Positions 6,809 to 15,000 of a DNA stretch of 49,738 bases are shown piece after piece. Made by a program: the position numbers and the translations under genes. Source of the stretch: an uncultured Clostridia bacterium (lineage in GTDB: Bacteria; Bacillota; Clostridia; Christensenellales; Borkfalkiaceae); contig CANRJR010000015.1 in the NCBI GenBank assembly GCA_947631005.1, positions 1 to 49,738 on the forward strand, in the 5' to 3' direction. Under the pieces are notes generated by a model. It had not been told where the DNA came from and ran no database searches. It saw only the letters and a program-made list of their open reading frames with translations. Within the stretch, counting starts at the first letter, position 1, and the number at the start of each line of letters is the position of its first letter.

Positions 6809-8722
6809 TCACTTTCTCACGACTGCCTTGAACTTGCAGTTGCCGAGACATACGCCGCACTTGATGCACTTCGCGGGGTCGATCGCAAAGGACGCGAGCT
6901 TGTGACCGGGTGCAACGTAGTCCGTTCTCGAAATCGCCGAAACGGGGCAGTTCTTGGAGCAAAGACCGCAACCGATGCACTTCTCTTTGTCGATGGTGTA
7001 GTTCAGGAGGGCTTTGCAGACGCCCGCCGAGCACTTGTGCTCGTAGATGTGTTCCTCGTATTCCTTGCGGAAGTGGTGCATCGTCGAGAGAACGGGGTTG
7101 GGAGCGGACTGTCCGAGCGCGCACAGCGAGGACGACTTCATGTGCTCGCAGAGTGCTTCGATCTTTTCGAGATCCTCGGGCTTGCCTTTGCCCTCGGTGA
7201 TCTTGGTGAGGAGGTCGAGAAGCCGCCGCGTGCCGATACGGCAGGGGGTGCACTTCCCGCAGCTCTCATCCGCCGTAAATTCGAGATAGAACTTGGAGAT
7301 ATCGACCATGCAGGTGTCCTCGTCGAGGACGATGAGCCCGCCCGAGCCCATCATCGAGCCGATGGCGACGAGGTTGTCGAAGTCGATGGGGGTGTCGATA
7401 TATTCCGCGGGGATGCAGCCGCCCGAAGGACCGCCCGTCTGCGCCGCTTTGAACTTCTTCCCGTTCGGGATGCCGCCGCCGATCTCCTCGACGATCTCGC
7501 GGAGCGTCGTGCCCATGGGAACTTCCACGAGACCGACGTTGGTGATCTTGCCGCCGAGCGCGAACACTTTCGTGCCCTTGGACTTCTCCGTCCCGATGGA
7601 GGAATACCACTTCGCACCCTTTACGATGATGGGATTGATGTTCGCCCACGTCTCCACGTTGTTGAGAATGGTGGGTTTGCCGAACAGACCCTTTACGGCA
7701 GGGAACGGAGGACGGGGACGGGGCTCGCCGCGGTGACCCTCGATGGAGGTCATGAGCGCGGTCTCCTCGCCGCAGACGAACGCGCCCGCGCCGAGACGGA
7801 TGTCGATATCGAAATCGAAGCCGCTTCCCAAAATGTTCTTGCCGAGAAGCCCGTAAGCCCTTGCCTGCCCGATGGCGATCTTCAAACGCTCGACCGCAAC
7901 GGGATATTCGGCACGGACGTAGATATAGCCTTGGTGCGCGCCGATCGCATAGCCCGCAATGGTCATGGCTTCGAGCACGCAGTGGGGATCGCCCTCCAAC
8001 ACCGAGCGGTCCATGAACGCGCCGGGGTCGCCCTCGTCGGCGTTACAGCAGACGTATTTGATCTCGCCCTGCGACGCCTTGGCGAACTGCCACTTTTTCC
8101 CGGTGGGGAAGCCCGCGCCGCCTCTGCCGCGCAAGCCCGAGGCGAGCACTTCCGAGATCACCTCGTCGGGCGTCATGTGGAAGAGGACCTTTTCGACCGC
8201 TTCGTAGTCGCCCGCGGCGATCGCTTCGTCGATATCCTCCGCCGCGATCACGCCGCAGTTGCGGAGCGCGATACGCATTTGCTTCTTATAGAAAGGGGTC
8301 TCCGCGAAAGGAATGATGCTTCCGTCCTCGTGAACGGTCCCCTGATAGAGCAATTCTTTCACGATCTGCCCGCCCTTTATAAGGTGCTTTTCGGCGACCG
8401 TTTTCGCATGCTCGGGGGTCATTTGCGAGTAGAACGCGCCCTCGGGATATACGATCATGATAGGACCGAGCGCGCAGAGACCGAAGCAGCCCGTTTTTAC
8501 GATGAGCACATCGTCGATGCCGAGTTCTTTCAAGGAGGCTTCGAGTTGGGCGATAACTTTCATGGAGTGGGAGGAGGTGCAACCCGTACCGCCGCACACG
8601 AGGACCTGTTTTCTGTATCCCGTGTTCGCGGCGAGTTTTTCCGCCTGTTCTTTGACGAGCCGTCTGACGTCGATGAGTTCCTTTTTCTGTTTGCGGATCG
8701 CGTCTAATTCCTGAACGGTCAT
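6809..8722 (-). CDS. hydB: NuoF-like NAD(P)H/FMN subunit of the hydrogenase (HydB)
   Basis: A 637-residue flavoprotein that exchanges electrons with NAD(H). An N-terminal thioredoxin-like [2Fe-2S] domain (CGGTGC ... CFGLCALGP) is followed by the NuoF core with the glycine-rich GLRGRGGAGFPTGKKW and NADEGDPGAFMDR motifs for NADH and FMN, then the [4Fe-4S] motif CGKCTPCRIGTRR, and a C-terminal two-cluster ferredoxin domain (CIGCGLCSKNCP, CIKCGVCLGNCK). This layout is that of HydB in the Thermotoga-type HydABC complex, which couples ferredoxin and NADH oxidation to H2 formation. ATG 8722 overlaps the hydC stop by 4 nt; longer in-frame reading upstream lies inside hydC and is not coding. hydA follows after a 10-nt gap. 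Confidence 0.93.
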   Translation of the reverse strand: MTVQELDAIRKQKKELIDVRRLVKEQAEKLAANTGYRKQVLVCGGTGCTSSHSMKVIAQLEASLKELGIDDVLIVKTGCFGLCALGPIMIVYPEGAFYSQMTPEHAKTVAEKHLIKGGQIVKELLYQGTVHEDGSIIPFAETPFYKKQMRIALRNCGVIAAEDIDEAIAAGDYEAVEKVLFHMTPDEVISEVLASGLRGRGGAGFPTGKKWQFAKASQGEIKYVCCNADEGDPGAFMDRSVLEGDPHCVLEAMTIAGYAIGAHQGYIYVRAEYPVAVERLKIAIGQARAYGLLGKNILGSGFDFDIDIRLGAGAFVCGEETALMTSIEGHRGEPRPRPPFPAVKGLFGKPTILNNVETWANINPIIVKGAKWYSSIGTEKSKGTKVFALGGKITNVGLVEVPMGTTLREIVEEIGGGIPNGKKFKAAQTGGPSGGCIPAEYIDTPIDFDNLVAIGSMMGSGGLIVLDEDTCMVDISKFYLEFTADESCGKCTPCRIGTRRLLDLLTKITEGKGKPEDLEKIEALCEHMKSSSLCALGQSAPNPVLSTMHHFRKEYEEHIYEHKCSAGVCKALLNYTIDKEKCIGCGLCSKNCPVSAISRTDYVAPGHKLASFAIDPAKCIKCGVCLGNCKFKAVVRK

Positions 8723-9234
8723 TTGTTTTCCTCCCTGTGTTGTTCGAGAATCCCGTGTACCATGTCGGGGGTGAGCTTGCCGTACACTTCTTCGCCGACC
8801 ATCATGACGGGCGCAAGGCCGCACGCGCCGACGCAACGGCAGCTGTCGATGGAGAACAAGCCGTCCTCCGTGCATTCGCCGCACTTGATGCCGAGCTCTT
8901 TTTCGACCTCCGCGAGGATCTTATCCGATCCCTTTACGTAGCACGCTGTACCCAAGCATACGCTGATGCGGTTCTTGCCCTTGGGCGTAAGGGAGAACTG
9001 CGAGTAGAACGTGACCACGCCGTACACTTCGGAGAGCGAGATGCCGAGCCCCTCGGCAATCGTTTTCTGCACCTGCATGGGAAGGTAGCCGTAGATCCCC
9101 TGCGCCTCTTGCAAGATGTGCATGAGACAGCCGGGCGTCGATTTGCACTCTTCGATGAGTGCTTTCAGACGGGCTTCCTGCTCGGGCGTTCCGAGTTTCT
9201 CTTCACACGCCGTGCAGACGTTTTCTTGTTTCAT
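8719..9234 (-). CDS. hydC: NuoE-like [2Fe-2S] subunit of the hydrogenase (HydC)
   Basis: A 171-residue thioredoxin-fold subunit. The NuoE pattern is complete: LxxxGxxLxEVYGVVTFYSQF in the middle, and four [2Fe-2S] Cys in CLGTAC and CRCVGAC. The short N-terminus also carries CTAC, which may be incidental. First gene of the operon; start ATG 9234 is fixed by AGGAGG 6 nt upstream. A longer frame reaching 9420 covers the promoter and is rejected. With HydB and HydA it forms the minimal bifurcating trimer, though bifurcation cannot be read from sequence alone. Confidence 0.92.
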   Translation of the reverse strand: MKQENVCTACEEKLGTPEQEARLKALIEECKSTPGCLMHILQEAQGIYGYLPMQVQKTIAEGLGISLSEVYGVVTFYSQFSLTPKGKNRISVCLGTACYVKGSDKILAEVEKELGIKCGECTEDGLFSIDSCRCVGACGLAPVMMVGEEVYGKLTPDMVHGILEQHREENK

Positions 9235-9261
9235 AGTAACCTCCTTGAAATTATCTTTCGG

Positions 9262-9289
9262 TTCCGCCGTCATCTCCGAGGCGGCGGAA
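9262..9289 (-). promoter_or_regulatory. 5' UTR hairpin of the hydCBA transcript
   Basis: TTCCGCCG (9262-9269) and CGGCGGAA (9282-9289) form an 8-bp stem with a 12-nt loop between the start of transcription (about 9301) and the ribosome binding site. It has no T-run; it may stabilise the mRNA 5' end. Confidence 0.45.
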
Positions 9290-9307
9290 ACTACATTACC
9301 GATGTGT

Positions 9308-9336
9308 ATTATAACATAAACCAAATTATTTTTCAA
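9308..9336 (-). promoter_or_regulatory. Promoter of the hydCBA operon
   Basis: Minus strand TTGAAA (9336-9331), 17-nt spacer, TATAAT (9313-9308). It leaves about 65 nt of untranslated leader before hydC. Confidence 0.8.
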
Positions 9337-9413
9337 TAGGATTTCGCAAATTGTCGGAAAAAGGAGAAAAAAATTTCCCCCGTTTTTGGAGAAAATTTCC
9401 CCGCCCAAAGAGA

Positions 9414-9442
9414 TTGACAAGCAGGGAAAGCTGTGCTAAAAT
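9414..9442 (+). promoter_or_regulatory. Promoter of glgP and the FNT channel
   Basis: TTGACA (9414-9419), 17-nt spacer, TAAAAT (9437-9442), diverging from the hydrogenase promoter about 80 bp away. The AT-rich stretch between the two (9335-9410) has repeated AAATTTCCCC / GGGGAAATTT-like words that could be a shared regulatory region. Confidence 0.75.
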
Positions 9443-9494
9443 GGCAGAGATTTCTTGATGTACCTCTTCCGCAGGGAAGAACGGAGAAAATTTT

Positions 9495-11804
9495 ATGAGA
9501 CCATTCGATAAACAGGAGTTTTTGCGCGCGGTTTCCGGAATGCTTTCCGCAGAGTACGCAACGGACGTCGCTTCGGCGACCAAAAAAGAGCTCTACAACG
9601 CAGTCTCCAAGGCGGTGATGGAGGAGATCTATCCAGATTGGAAAAATTCCCGCCCCGCCGACCGCAAACGCTGCGCCTATTTTTCGGCAGAGTTCCTCAT
9701 GGGACGCGCCATCTTCAACAATTTGCTCAACCTCGGGTTGTTGGACGACGTGTCCTCCACCCTCTCCGAGCTCGGCGCGGACATCAATACGTTCGAGGAA
9801 GTGGAGGACGCCGCGCTCGGCAACGGCGGCTTGGGTAGGCTCGCCGCCTGCTACCTCGAAAGCGCGGCAAGCAAGGGTCTGCCCCTCGACGGCTACGGCA
9901 TCCGCTACCGCTACGGGCTCTTCCGCCAGACGTTCGAAAACGGCTATCAGCACGAGGAGGGGGACGATTGGCTCAAATGGGGCGACCCGTGGAGCGTCCG
10001 CGTCGAGCGGGACGCGGTAGACGTCGTCTTTGCCGACCAAACGGTGCGCGCCGTCCCCTACGATATGCCCATCTTCGGCTATCGCAACGGGGTCGTGAAC
10101 ACCCTGCGCCTTTGGAGCTGCGAGCCCGTGCAGGCGTTCGATTTCGACGCGTTCAACGAGATGCGCGGCGAGATCAAGGCGACCGAGAACTTCCAAACCA
10201 CCAAGATCACCGACGTGCTCTATCCCAACGACAACACCATGGTCGGGAAGATCCTGCGCCTGCGCCAGCAATACTTCCTCGTGAGCGCGTCCTTGCAAGA
10301 CATCCTCAAAAAGTACAAAGCGGAGGGGAAAGATCTTCGCCGATTGCCCAAGAGCCGCTGTTTCCAGCTCAACGACACCCATCCCGTGCTCGCCATTCCC
10401 GAGCTTCTGCGCCTGTTGCAGGCAGAGGGGCTGGACTTCGAGGAGGCGTTCGCCGTCTGCAAAGAGGCGTTCAACTTCACCAACCATACCATCATGGCGG
10501 AGGCACTTGAAAAGTGGGACGCGCTCGCGCTTTCCGACCTCTTACCCGAGGTGTACGAGCAGATCGTGCGCTGCCAGCAGCGTTTGGAGGCGGAGGGGCT
10601 CGATCCCGCGCGCTACTTCATCATCCGCGACAACGTGATCCATATGGCGAATCTCGCGATCTACGTTTCGGCGAAGGTGAACGGGGTCGCCGAGATCCAC
10701 ACCAACATCCTTAAAACGGACACGTTCAAGAATTGGTATGAGCTCTATCCCGAGAAGTTCGTCAACGTGACCAACGGCATCACGCCCCGCCGCTGGCTGT
10801 TGCTCAACAATCCCGCCCTCGCCGCCCTCATCGACGGCAAGATCGGCACGGGGTGGCATACCGACCTCAAACAGCTCAAAAAACTCAAACCGTATGCGGA
10901 CGAATTGCTTCCCGGGTTCAAGCGCATCAAAGCCGAGAACAAGGCGAAACTCGCCGCTTACATCAAAGAGCACGAGGGCGTGGATATCCCCCCCGACTTT
11001 ATCTTCGACGTGCAGGTCAAGCGTCTGCACGAATATAAGCGGCAGATGCTCAACGCGCTCTCCATCCTGTATTTCTACTACGGGATCAAGGAGGGGGAGA
11101 TCGCCGATTTCCCGCCCACGGCGTTCATCTTCGGCGCGAAAGCCGCGCCAGGGTACTACATCGCCAAGGCGATCATCAAGTTCATCAACGAGATCGCCGC
11201 GATGGTCAATGCCGACGAGGAAGTCTCCAAATATATGCGCGTCGTGTTCGTGCAGAACTACAACGTGAGCTATGCGGAAAAGATCGTCTGCGCCGCCGAC
11301 GTGTCCGAACAGATCAGCATGGCGGGCATGGAGGCGTCGGGCACGGGCAACATGAAGTTCATGCTCAACGGCACGGTCACGCTCGGCACGATGGACGGCG
11401 CGAACGTCGAGATCTGCGAAGAGGCGGGCAAGGAAAACAACTATATCTTCGGCGCGACGGTGGAGGAGGTCGCCGCGGTCAAGCGGTTCTACTATCCCCG
11501 CGAGATCGTCGAGCAGAGCCCCGCATTGAAGCGCGCGCTCGAAACGCTCGCCGACGGCACGTTCGACGACGATTCGGGCATGCTCCGCAAGCTGTACGAG
11601 AGCATGATCTCGGGATATGCGCCCGACCGCTATCTCGTCCTCTACGACTTTGCCGACTATATCCGCGTCAAAGAGGAACTTCTGCGCGACTACGGCAGCG
11701 AAGCGTTCGACAAGAAGTCGTTTTTGAACCTGTGCGCGGCGGGAAAGTTCTCCGCCGACCGCAGCGTGGGAGAGTACGCCAAACTCATTTGGCACATCAA
11801 GTAA
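9495..11804 (+). CDS. glgP: Glycogen/starch (alpha-glucan) phosphorylase
   Basis: A 769-residue GT35 enzyme that releases glucose-1-phosphate from alpha-1,4-glucans using phosphate and pyridoxal phosphate. The PLP lysine motif EASGTGNMKFMLNG lies near residues 614-627, with upstream family signatures GNGGLGRLAACYLES, LDGYGIRYRYGLF and FQLNDTHPVLAIPELLR. It is a little shorter than the roughly 800 residues usual for bacterial enzymes but appears complete. Start ATG 9495 follows ACGGAGAA. It sits between the hydrogenase and a formate-family channel, which suggests a fermentation-linked sugar store. No other glycogen gene is in the window. Confidence 0.95.
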   Translation: MRPFDKQEFLRAVSGMLSAEYATDVASATKKELYNAVSKAVMEEIYPDWKNSRPADRKRCAYFSAEFLMGRAIFNNLLNLGLLDDVSSTLSELGADINTFEEVEDAALGNGGLGRLAACYLESAASKGLPLDGYGIRYRYGLFRQTFENGYQHEEGDDWLKWGDPWSVRVERDAVDVVFADQTVRAVPYDMPIFGYRNGVVNTLRLWSCEPVQAFDFDAFNEMRGEIKATENFQTTKITDVLYPNDNTMVGKILRLRQQYFLVSASLQDILKKYKAEGKDLRRLPKSRCFQLNDTHPVLAIPELLRLLQAEGLDFEEAFAVCKEAFNFTNHTIMAEALEKWDALALSDLLPEVYEQIVRCQQRLEAEGLDPARYFIIRDNVIHMANLAIYVSAKVNGVAEIHTNILKTDTFKNWYELYPEKFVNVTNGITPRRWLLLNNPALAALIDGKIGTGWHTDLKQLKKLKPYADELLPGFKRIKAENKAKLAAYIKEHEGVDIPPDFIFDVQVKRLHEYKRQMLNALSILYFYYGIKEGEIADFPPTAFIFGAKAAPGYYIAKAIIKFINEIAAMVNADEEVSKYMRVVFVQNYNVSYAEKIVCAADVSEQISMAGMEASGTGNMKFMLNGTVTLGTMDGANVEICEEAGKENNYIFGATVEEVAAVKRFYYPREIVEQSPALKRALETLADGTFDDDSGMLRKLYESMISGYAPDRYLVLYDFADYIRVKEELLRDYGSEAFDKKSFLNLCAAGKFSADRSVGEYAKLIWHIK

Positions 11805-11808
11805 GGCT

Positions 11809-12540
11809 ATGAAAGTTACCAAAGATCAAGTGCTCGGGATCGCGGGAAAGATCTCCGACGGAATTTTGGCGGGCGCGCTCATCTCGCTCGGCGGGGCGGT
11901 GTTCCTCGCGTGTATCGACCCTGCCGTGCCCTATGCGCGCTACATCGGCGCGGTGTTCTTCTCGATGGCACTCCTCTGCATCTGTATGCGCGGCTACGCG
12001 CTCTACACGGGCAAGATCGGGCTCATCTTCGAAAAGCATACCAAAGAGGACGTCTCGGTGCTGCTGTTGAGCTTGCTCGGCAACGCGATCGGGACGGTCG
12101 CCTTCGGCTACCTCATCGGCGCGGTGTTCCCCGCCCTCAAAGAGACGGCACTCTCTTTGTGCACGGGCAAGCTCGGGCAGGGATATCTCTTCGGGCTTCT
12201 GCGCGCCTTCCTCTGCGGCATTCTCGTCTTTTCGGCGGTGGATATCTACCGCAGCAACCATTCCGTCACGGGCATCGTGCTCTGCATCCCCGCCTTCATT
12301 TTGAGCGGCTACGAGCACTCCATCGCCGACATGTTCTACTTCGCGGCGTCGGGGATCGCCTCGGGCGAGGCGTTTTTGTACCTTTTGATGATCGTGATCG
12401 GAAACTCGCTCGGCGGTCTGTTCATCCCCGCGCTCAAACTCATCCGTCCGCGCGCCAAAACGTCCCCCGATGAGGGAAAAGGCGAAACGCCCCCCGAAGC
12501 GGAGGAAAAGCCGCAAGACGCGGAAAACAGGGAACAATAA
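11809..12540 (+). CDS. Formate/nitrite transporter (FNT) family channel
   Basis: A 243-residue membrane protein with six likely helices in residues 15-205. It fits the FNT fold: ISDGILAGALISLGG at the N-terminus, the central LxRAFLCGILVFSAVD where family members have an NWLV/CLA-type loop, then SGYEHSIADMFYF and GNSLGG, the last two strongly conserved in FNT proteins. The histidine in SGYEHS matches the pore His position. The C-terminal 35 residues are a charged Pro/Glu tail. It starts 4 nt after glgP and has a weak ribosome site, so it is probably coupled. Substrate could be formate, nitrite, hydrosulfide or a short acid; formate is likely in a fermenter but unproven. Confidence 0.85.
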   Translation: MKVTKDQVLGIAGKISDGILAGALISLGGAVFLACIDPAVPYARYIGAVFFSMALLCICMRGYALYTGKIGLIFEKHTKEDVSVLLLSLLGNAIGTVAFGYLIGAVFPALKETALSLCTGKLGQGYLFGLLRAFLCGILVFSAVDIYRSNHSVTGIVLCIPAFILSGYEHSIADMFYFAASGIASGEAFLYLLMIVIGNSLGGLFIPALKLIRPRAKTSPDEGKGETPPEAEEKPQDAENREQ

Positions 12541-12546
12541 AAGGGG

Positions 12547-12569
12547 CGGCGCAGGTTGCGCCGTCTTTT
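12547..12569 (+). terminator. Intrinsic terminator after the FNT gene
   Basis: CGGCGCA-GGT-TGCGCCG (12547-12563), a perfect 7-bp stem, followed by TCTTTT. It lies between the FNT stop and the next ribosome binding site, so read-through may feed the yjbR-like gene. Confidence 0.65.
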
Positions 12570-12582
12570 CACGGAGGGGAAT

Positions 12583-13227
12583 ATGGACGAGCTTTTCAAG
12601 GGCAAGTCGCCCGATGAGAAAAAATTGCTCGGCTTCGGGTTTCGGAAGGAGGGCGGCGTGTACCGCTATTCGGAGACGGCGGGGGAGTTCCGCACCGATC
12701 TTTCGATCGAAAACGGCGTTCTTTCGGCGCGCACGTTCGACCTTTCGACGGGCGAACAATACACCCTGCATCTCGTCCCCGAGGCGCAGGGGGAGTTCGT
12801 CGGCGGGGTGCGGGCGGCGTATCGGGATCTGCTCGAACGGGTCGCCGCATGCTTTTCGCCCGACGCCTTCCGCTCGGACGCGGCGCGCGCCCTTTTGGAA
12901 TATGCAAATAAGACGTACGGCGGCGCGCCCGAATATCTCTGGGAAAAGTTTCCCGAGGACGCCGTTCTGCGCAGGGGCGACAACGCAAAGTGGTACGCCG
13001 CTTTCATGGCGATCCCCGCGGAGAAGATCGGGCTTACGGGGGGACGGTTGGAGATCGTCGACGTGCGCGCCGACCCCGCCGAGATCGCGCGCCTTCTCGA
13101 CGGCACGCGGTATTTCGCGGGCTATCACATGAACAAGACGCATTGGCTCACCATGCCGCTCGACGGGCGGGTGTCGTCCGAAGAGCTGGCGTCGCGCCTC
13201 GACGCAAGCTACCTGCTTGCAAAATAA
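12583..13227 (+). CDS. MmcQ/YjbR-family protein
   Basis: A 214-residue soluble protein. The second half has the MmcQ/YjbR pattern: LLEYANKTYGGAPEYLWEKFPEDAVLRR, KWYAAFM, LEIVDVRADP, GYHMNKTHWLTMPLDG and a terminal SYLL. This domain has a double-wing DNA-binding-like fold, but its function is not established. The first 85 residues look like an additional N-terminal domain found in longer family members. ATG 12583 is selected over an upstream ATG at 12556 because GGAGGGG sits just before it. Confidence 0.85.
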   Translation: MDELFKGKSPDEKKLLGFGFRKEGGVYRYSETAGEFRTDLSIENGVLSARTFDLSTGEQYTLHLVPEAQGEFVGGVRAAYRDLLERVAACFSPDAFRSDAARALLEYANKTYGGAPEYLWEKFPEDAVLRRGDNAKWYAAFMAIPAEKIGLTGGRLEIVDVRADPAEIARLLDGTRYFAGYHMNKTHWLTMPLDGRVSSEELASRLDASYLLAK

Positions 13228-13242
13228 TCGGAGAGCATCACC

Positions 13243-13275
13243 CGAGCCCCTGCGCTTTCTCGGCGCAGGGGCTCG
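13243..13275. repeat. GC-rich hairpin, orientation A
   Basis: CGAGCCCCTGCGC (13243-13255) and GCGCAGGGGCTCG (13263-13275) form a perfect 13-bp stem with a 7-nt loop. There is no T-run after it. The same hairpin, loop reversed, occurs at 40867-40899. It lies just after the yjbR-like gene and directly before the repeats. Confidence 0.75.
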
Positions 13276-13317
13276 GCTCAACATGACAAATTAGAAGCGA
13301 AGCGGCATTCCCAATTT

Positions 13318-13430
13318 GTCATTTCGACCGAAGCGGGCAAAGCCCGCGAAGTGGAGAAATCTCCCGCAGTCTTATAATGAGGGAGATGTTTCGACTTCGG
13401 CTCGTTACACTCGCCTCCGCTCAACATGAC
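13318..13430. repeat. Palindromic intergenic repeat, copy 3
   Basis: A 113-bp member of the GTCATTTCGA family, with GAGAAATCTCCC / GGGAGATGTTTC inner arms around CTTATAATGA. The left arm reads CCGAAGCGGGCAAAGCCCGC where copies 1, 2, 4 and 5 have AAACGAACGTAGTGAGTGCG. Its right end has decayed to CTCAACATGAC instead of TCGAAATGAC. Confidence 0.8.
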
Positions 13431-13488
13431 ATAATAGAAGCGAAGCGGCGTTCCCAATTTGTCATTTCGCCCCGCGTTTTCCCAATTT

Positions 13489-13599
13489 GTCATTTCGACC
13501 AAACGAACGTAGTGAGTGCGTGGAGAAATCTCCCGCAGTCTTATAATGAGGGAGATGTTTCGACTTCGGCTCGTTACACTCGCCTCCGCTCAACATGAC
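13489..13599. repeat. Palindromic intergenic repeat, copy 4
   Basis: A 111-bp unit. Together with flanking sequence it repeats as copy 5 with a 169-bp period and almost no difference, so copies 4 and 5 arose by recent tandem duplication of repeat plus spacer. Confidence 0.85.
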
Positions 13600-13657
13600 A
13601 TAATAGAAGCGAAGCGGCGTTCCCAATTTGTCATTTCGCCCCGCGTTTTCCCAATTT

Positions 13658-13768
13658 GTCATTTCGACCAAACGAACGTAGTGAGTGCGTGGAGAAATCT
13701 CCCGCAGTCTTATCATAAGGGAGATGTTTCGACTTCGGCTCGTTACACTCGCCTCCGCTCAACATGAC
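13658..13768. repeat. Palindromic intergenic repeat, copy 5
   Basis: A 111-bp unit, near-identical to copy 4. Two short decayed ends (CTCAACATGACAGAATGAAG) follow to about 13815. The 640-nt interval 13228-13867 holds no gene: only these repeats, the hairpin at 13243 and the DUF1295 terminator. Confidence 0.85.
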
Positions 13769-13854
13769 AGAATGAAGAAACTGCGCACAGCTCAACATGA
13801 CAGAATGAAGAAACTGCCGTAAGGCGTCAAATCATCATATATGTGCACGTTTTG

Positions 13855-13882
13855 AAAAAAGGACGCGTTATGCGTCCTTTTT
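13855..13882 (-). terminator. Terminator containing the stop codon of the DUF1295 gene
   Basis: GGACGC / GCGTCC stem flanked by AAAAAA and TTTTT, so it works in both directions. The minus-strand stop codon TAA falls in the loop, so the coding region ends inside its own terminator. Confidence 0.8.
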
Positions 13883-14734
13883 GGGTGCGGGTCGTTTGTA
13901 GAGCGGGAGGAGCATGCGGGTGCTCTTTTTGTATTCCGCAAAGCCCGCCTTGCGCGCCTGATGTTTGTCGGCGAGGGGGATGCTCGCCGCGAGAAAGAGC
14001 ACGGTGTTGGCGAGCGCGCCCGCGAGCAGCCACCAGCGCGACGGCATCACGCACATCGCCGCGAGCCCCACGCCCCACCACATGAGGATCTCCCCGAGGT
14101 AGTTTGGGTGGCGGGAATATTTCCATACGCCGTCGCGGATGAACCCGCCCGTGCCGCGCTTGCGGAAGCGGTGCATTTGCACGTCTGCCGTTCCCTGTAA
14201 GGCGACGGCGCACAGCGAGAGGCAGAAAAAGACCGCGCTTCCCGCGTTGAAGGCGGGCGCGTAGACGTAGGTGAACACGGCGGGCAGGACGCAGCCGTAC
14301 ACGACAATCGTCGGCACGAGGTGGATGCCGAAGAGGTTCACGAAGAAATACCACTTTCCCGAGACCTCCGCGAGCATCGTATATCGCCAATCCTGCCGCG
14401 AGAGCCCGTGAAAGGTGTATGCCCAATTCGCGGTGAGCCGTATTCCCCATACAAGCACGGCGATGAGCGGCAGAAGATTGACCGCGCTTGCGGGGCGGCG
14501 TACGGCGCAGACGGTCAAAATGACGATGGGCTGTACGCTCCAATAGGGGTCGTAGACGGACGCGTTGCGGAACGCGAGGCTGAACAAAAACACGATGAGC
14601 GTGGAAACGGCGTCGGCGATGAACAGCGAGAGCCAAAAGGCAAGGGGAAGGGCGAAATAGACGGCGACGCCCGCCGCGCCCGCGATGAGGTAGACGCCGC
14701 AGAGGATCGCAATGCCCGCGCCTCTCGAATTCAT
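13868..14734 (-). CDS. DUF1295 / steroid 5-alpha-reductase-like membrane protein
   Basis: A 288-residue membrane protein with about seven hydrophobic segments. The C-terminal half has the DUF1295 hallmark [20 protein letters not shown]-like stretch (here [15 protein letters not shown]), and earlier [17 protein letters not shown] and DWRYTML. The family is related to isoprenylcysteine methyltransferases and NAD(P)H-dependent steroid reductases; the bacterial substrate is not known. Start ATG 14734 follows GGAGGGATCT; the longer frame to 14878 would run across the divergent mgtE promoter. Monocistronic. Confidence 0.85.
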   Translation of the reverse strand: [288 protein letters not shown]

Positions 14735-14823
14735 AGATCCCTCCGAAAACAATATTTTGAAAATATTATACGTTGGCGGGGGAGCAATGTCAAGATATTT
14801 CCGAAAAAAACGGCGCGCTACGG

Positions 14824-14852
14824 TTGACATTCCGCCGCATTTCGGATATACT
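14824..14852 (+). promoter_or_regulatory. Promoter of the mgtE leader
   Basis: TTGACA (14824-14829), 17-nt spacer, TATACT (14847-14852). The start of transcription is expected near 14859, giving a leader of about 140 nt. Confidence 0.8.
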
Positions 14853-14882
14853 GTATTGGAATCTATACGAGGAGGCATGACC

Positions 14883-14948
14883 GTGAAAGGACGAAGTACC
14901 GACGCAGACCGATCGTGGGGATCGTGGTTCGCGGTCAGATCCGCGTAA
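14883..14948 (+). CDS. Candidate 21-codon leader ORF upstream of mgtE
   Basis: GAGGAGG (14869-14875) is 7 nt before GTG 14883, which reads 21 codons to TAA 14946-14948; ATG 14877 in the same frame would be too close to the site. The peptide contains Asp, Trp and Arg residues and no run of one amino acid. The ORF spans pairs such as GGATC...GATCC and CGCGG...CCGCG. I do not see the M-box (ykoK) magnesium riboswitch that usually precedes mgtE. A control role in Mg2+ response is inference. Confidence 0.4.
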   Translation: MKGRSTDADRSWGSWFAVRSA

Positions 14949-15000
14949 AGAGCCGCGGTTCTCTTTCATCTGCGCCTTTTTATCTATCGGGAGGTGAAAT

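Noticed and set aside
7000-8707. A very long plus-strand open frame opposite hydB (and similar long frames opposite fusA, the M60 gene and RNase J)
   Set aside because: GC-rich coding DNA with strong codon bias leaves the opposite strand open; the products are Arg/His/Asp-rich with no known motif, while the annotated strand has clear families.
8719-9420. Longer hydC starting at 9420
   Set aside because: The extra residues span the TTGAAA/TATAAT promoter; AGGAGG supports ATG 9234.
13377-13767. Repeated 73-84-codon open frames in the intergenic repeats
   Set aside because: Identical frames recur only because the DNA repeats; no start signals, and the sequence is palindromic.
14853-15000. M-box magnesium riboswitch before mgtE
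   Set aside because: The conserved M-box segments are not present by eye; a covariance search would settle it.
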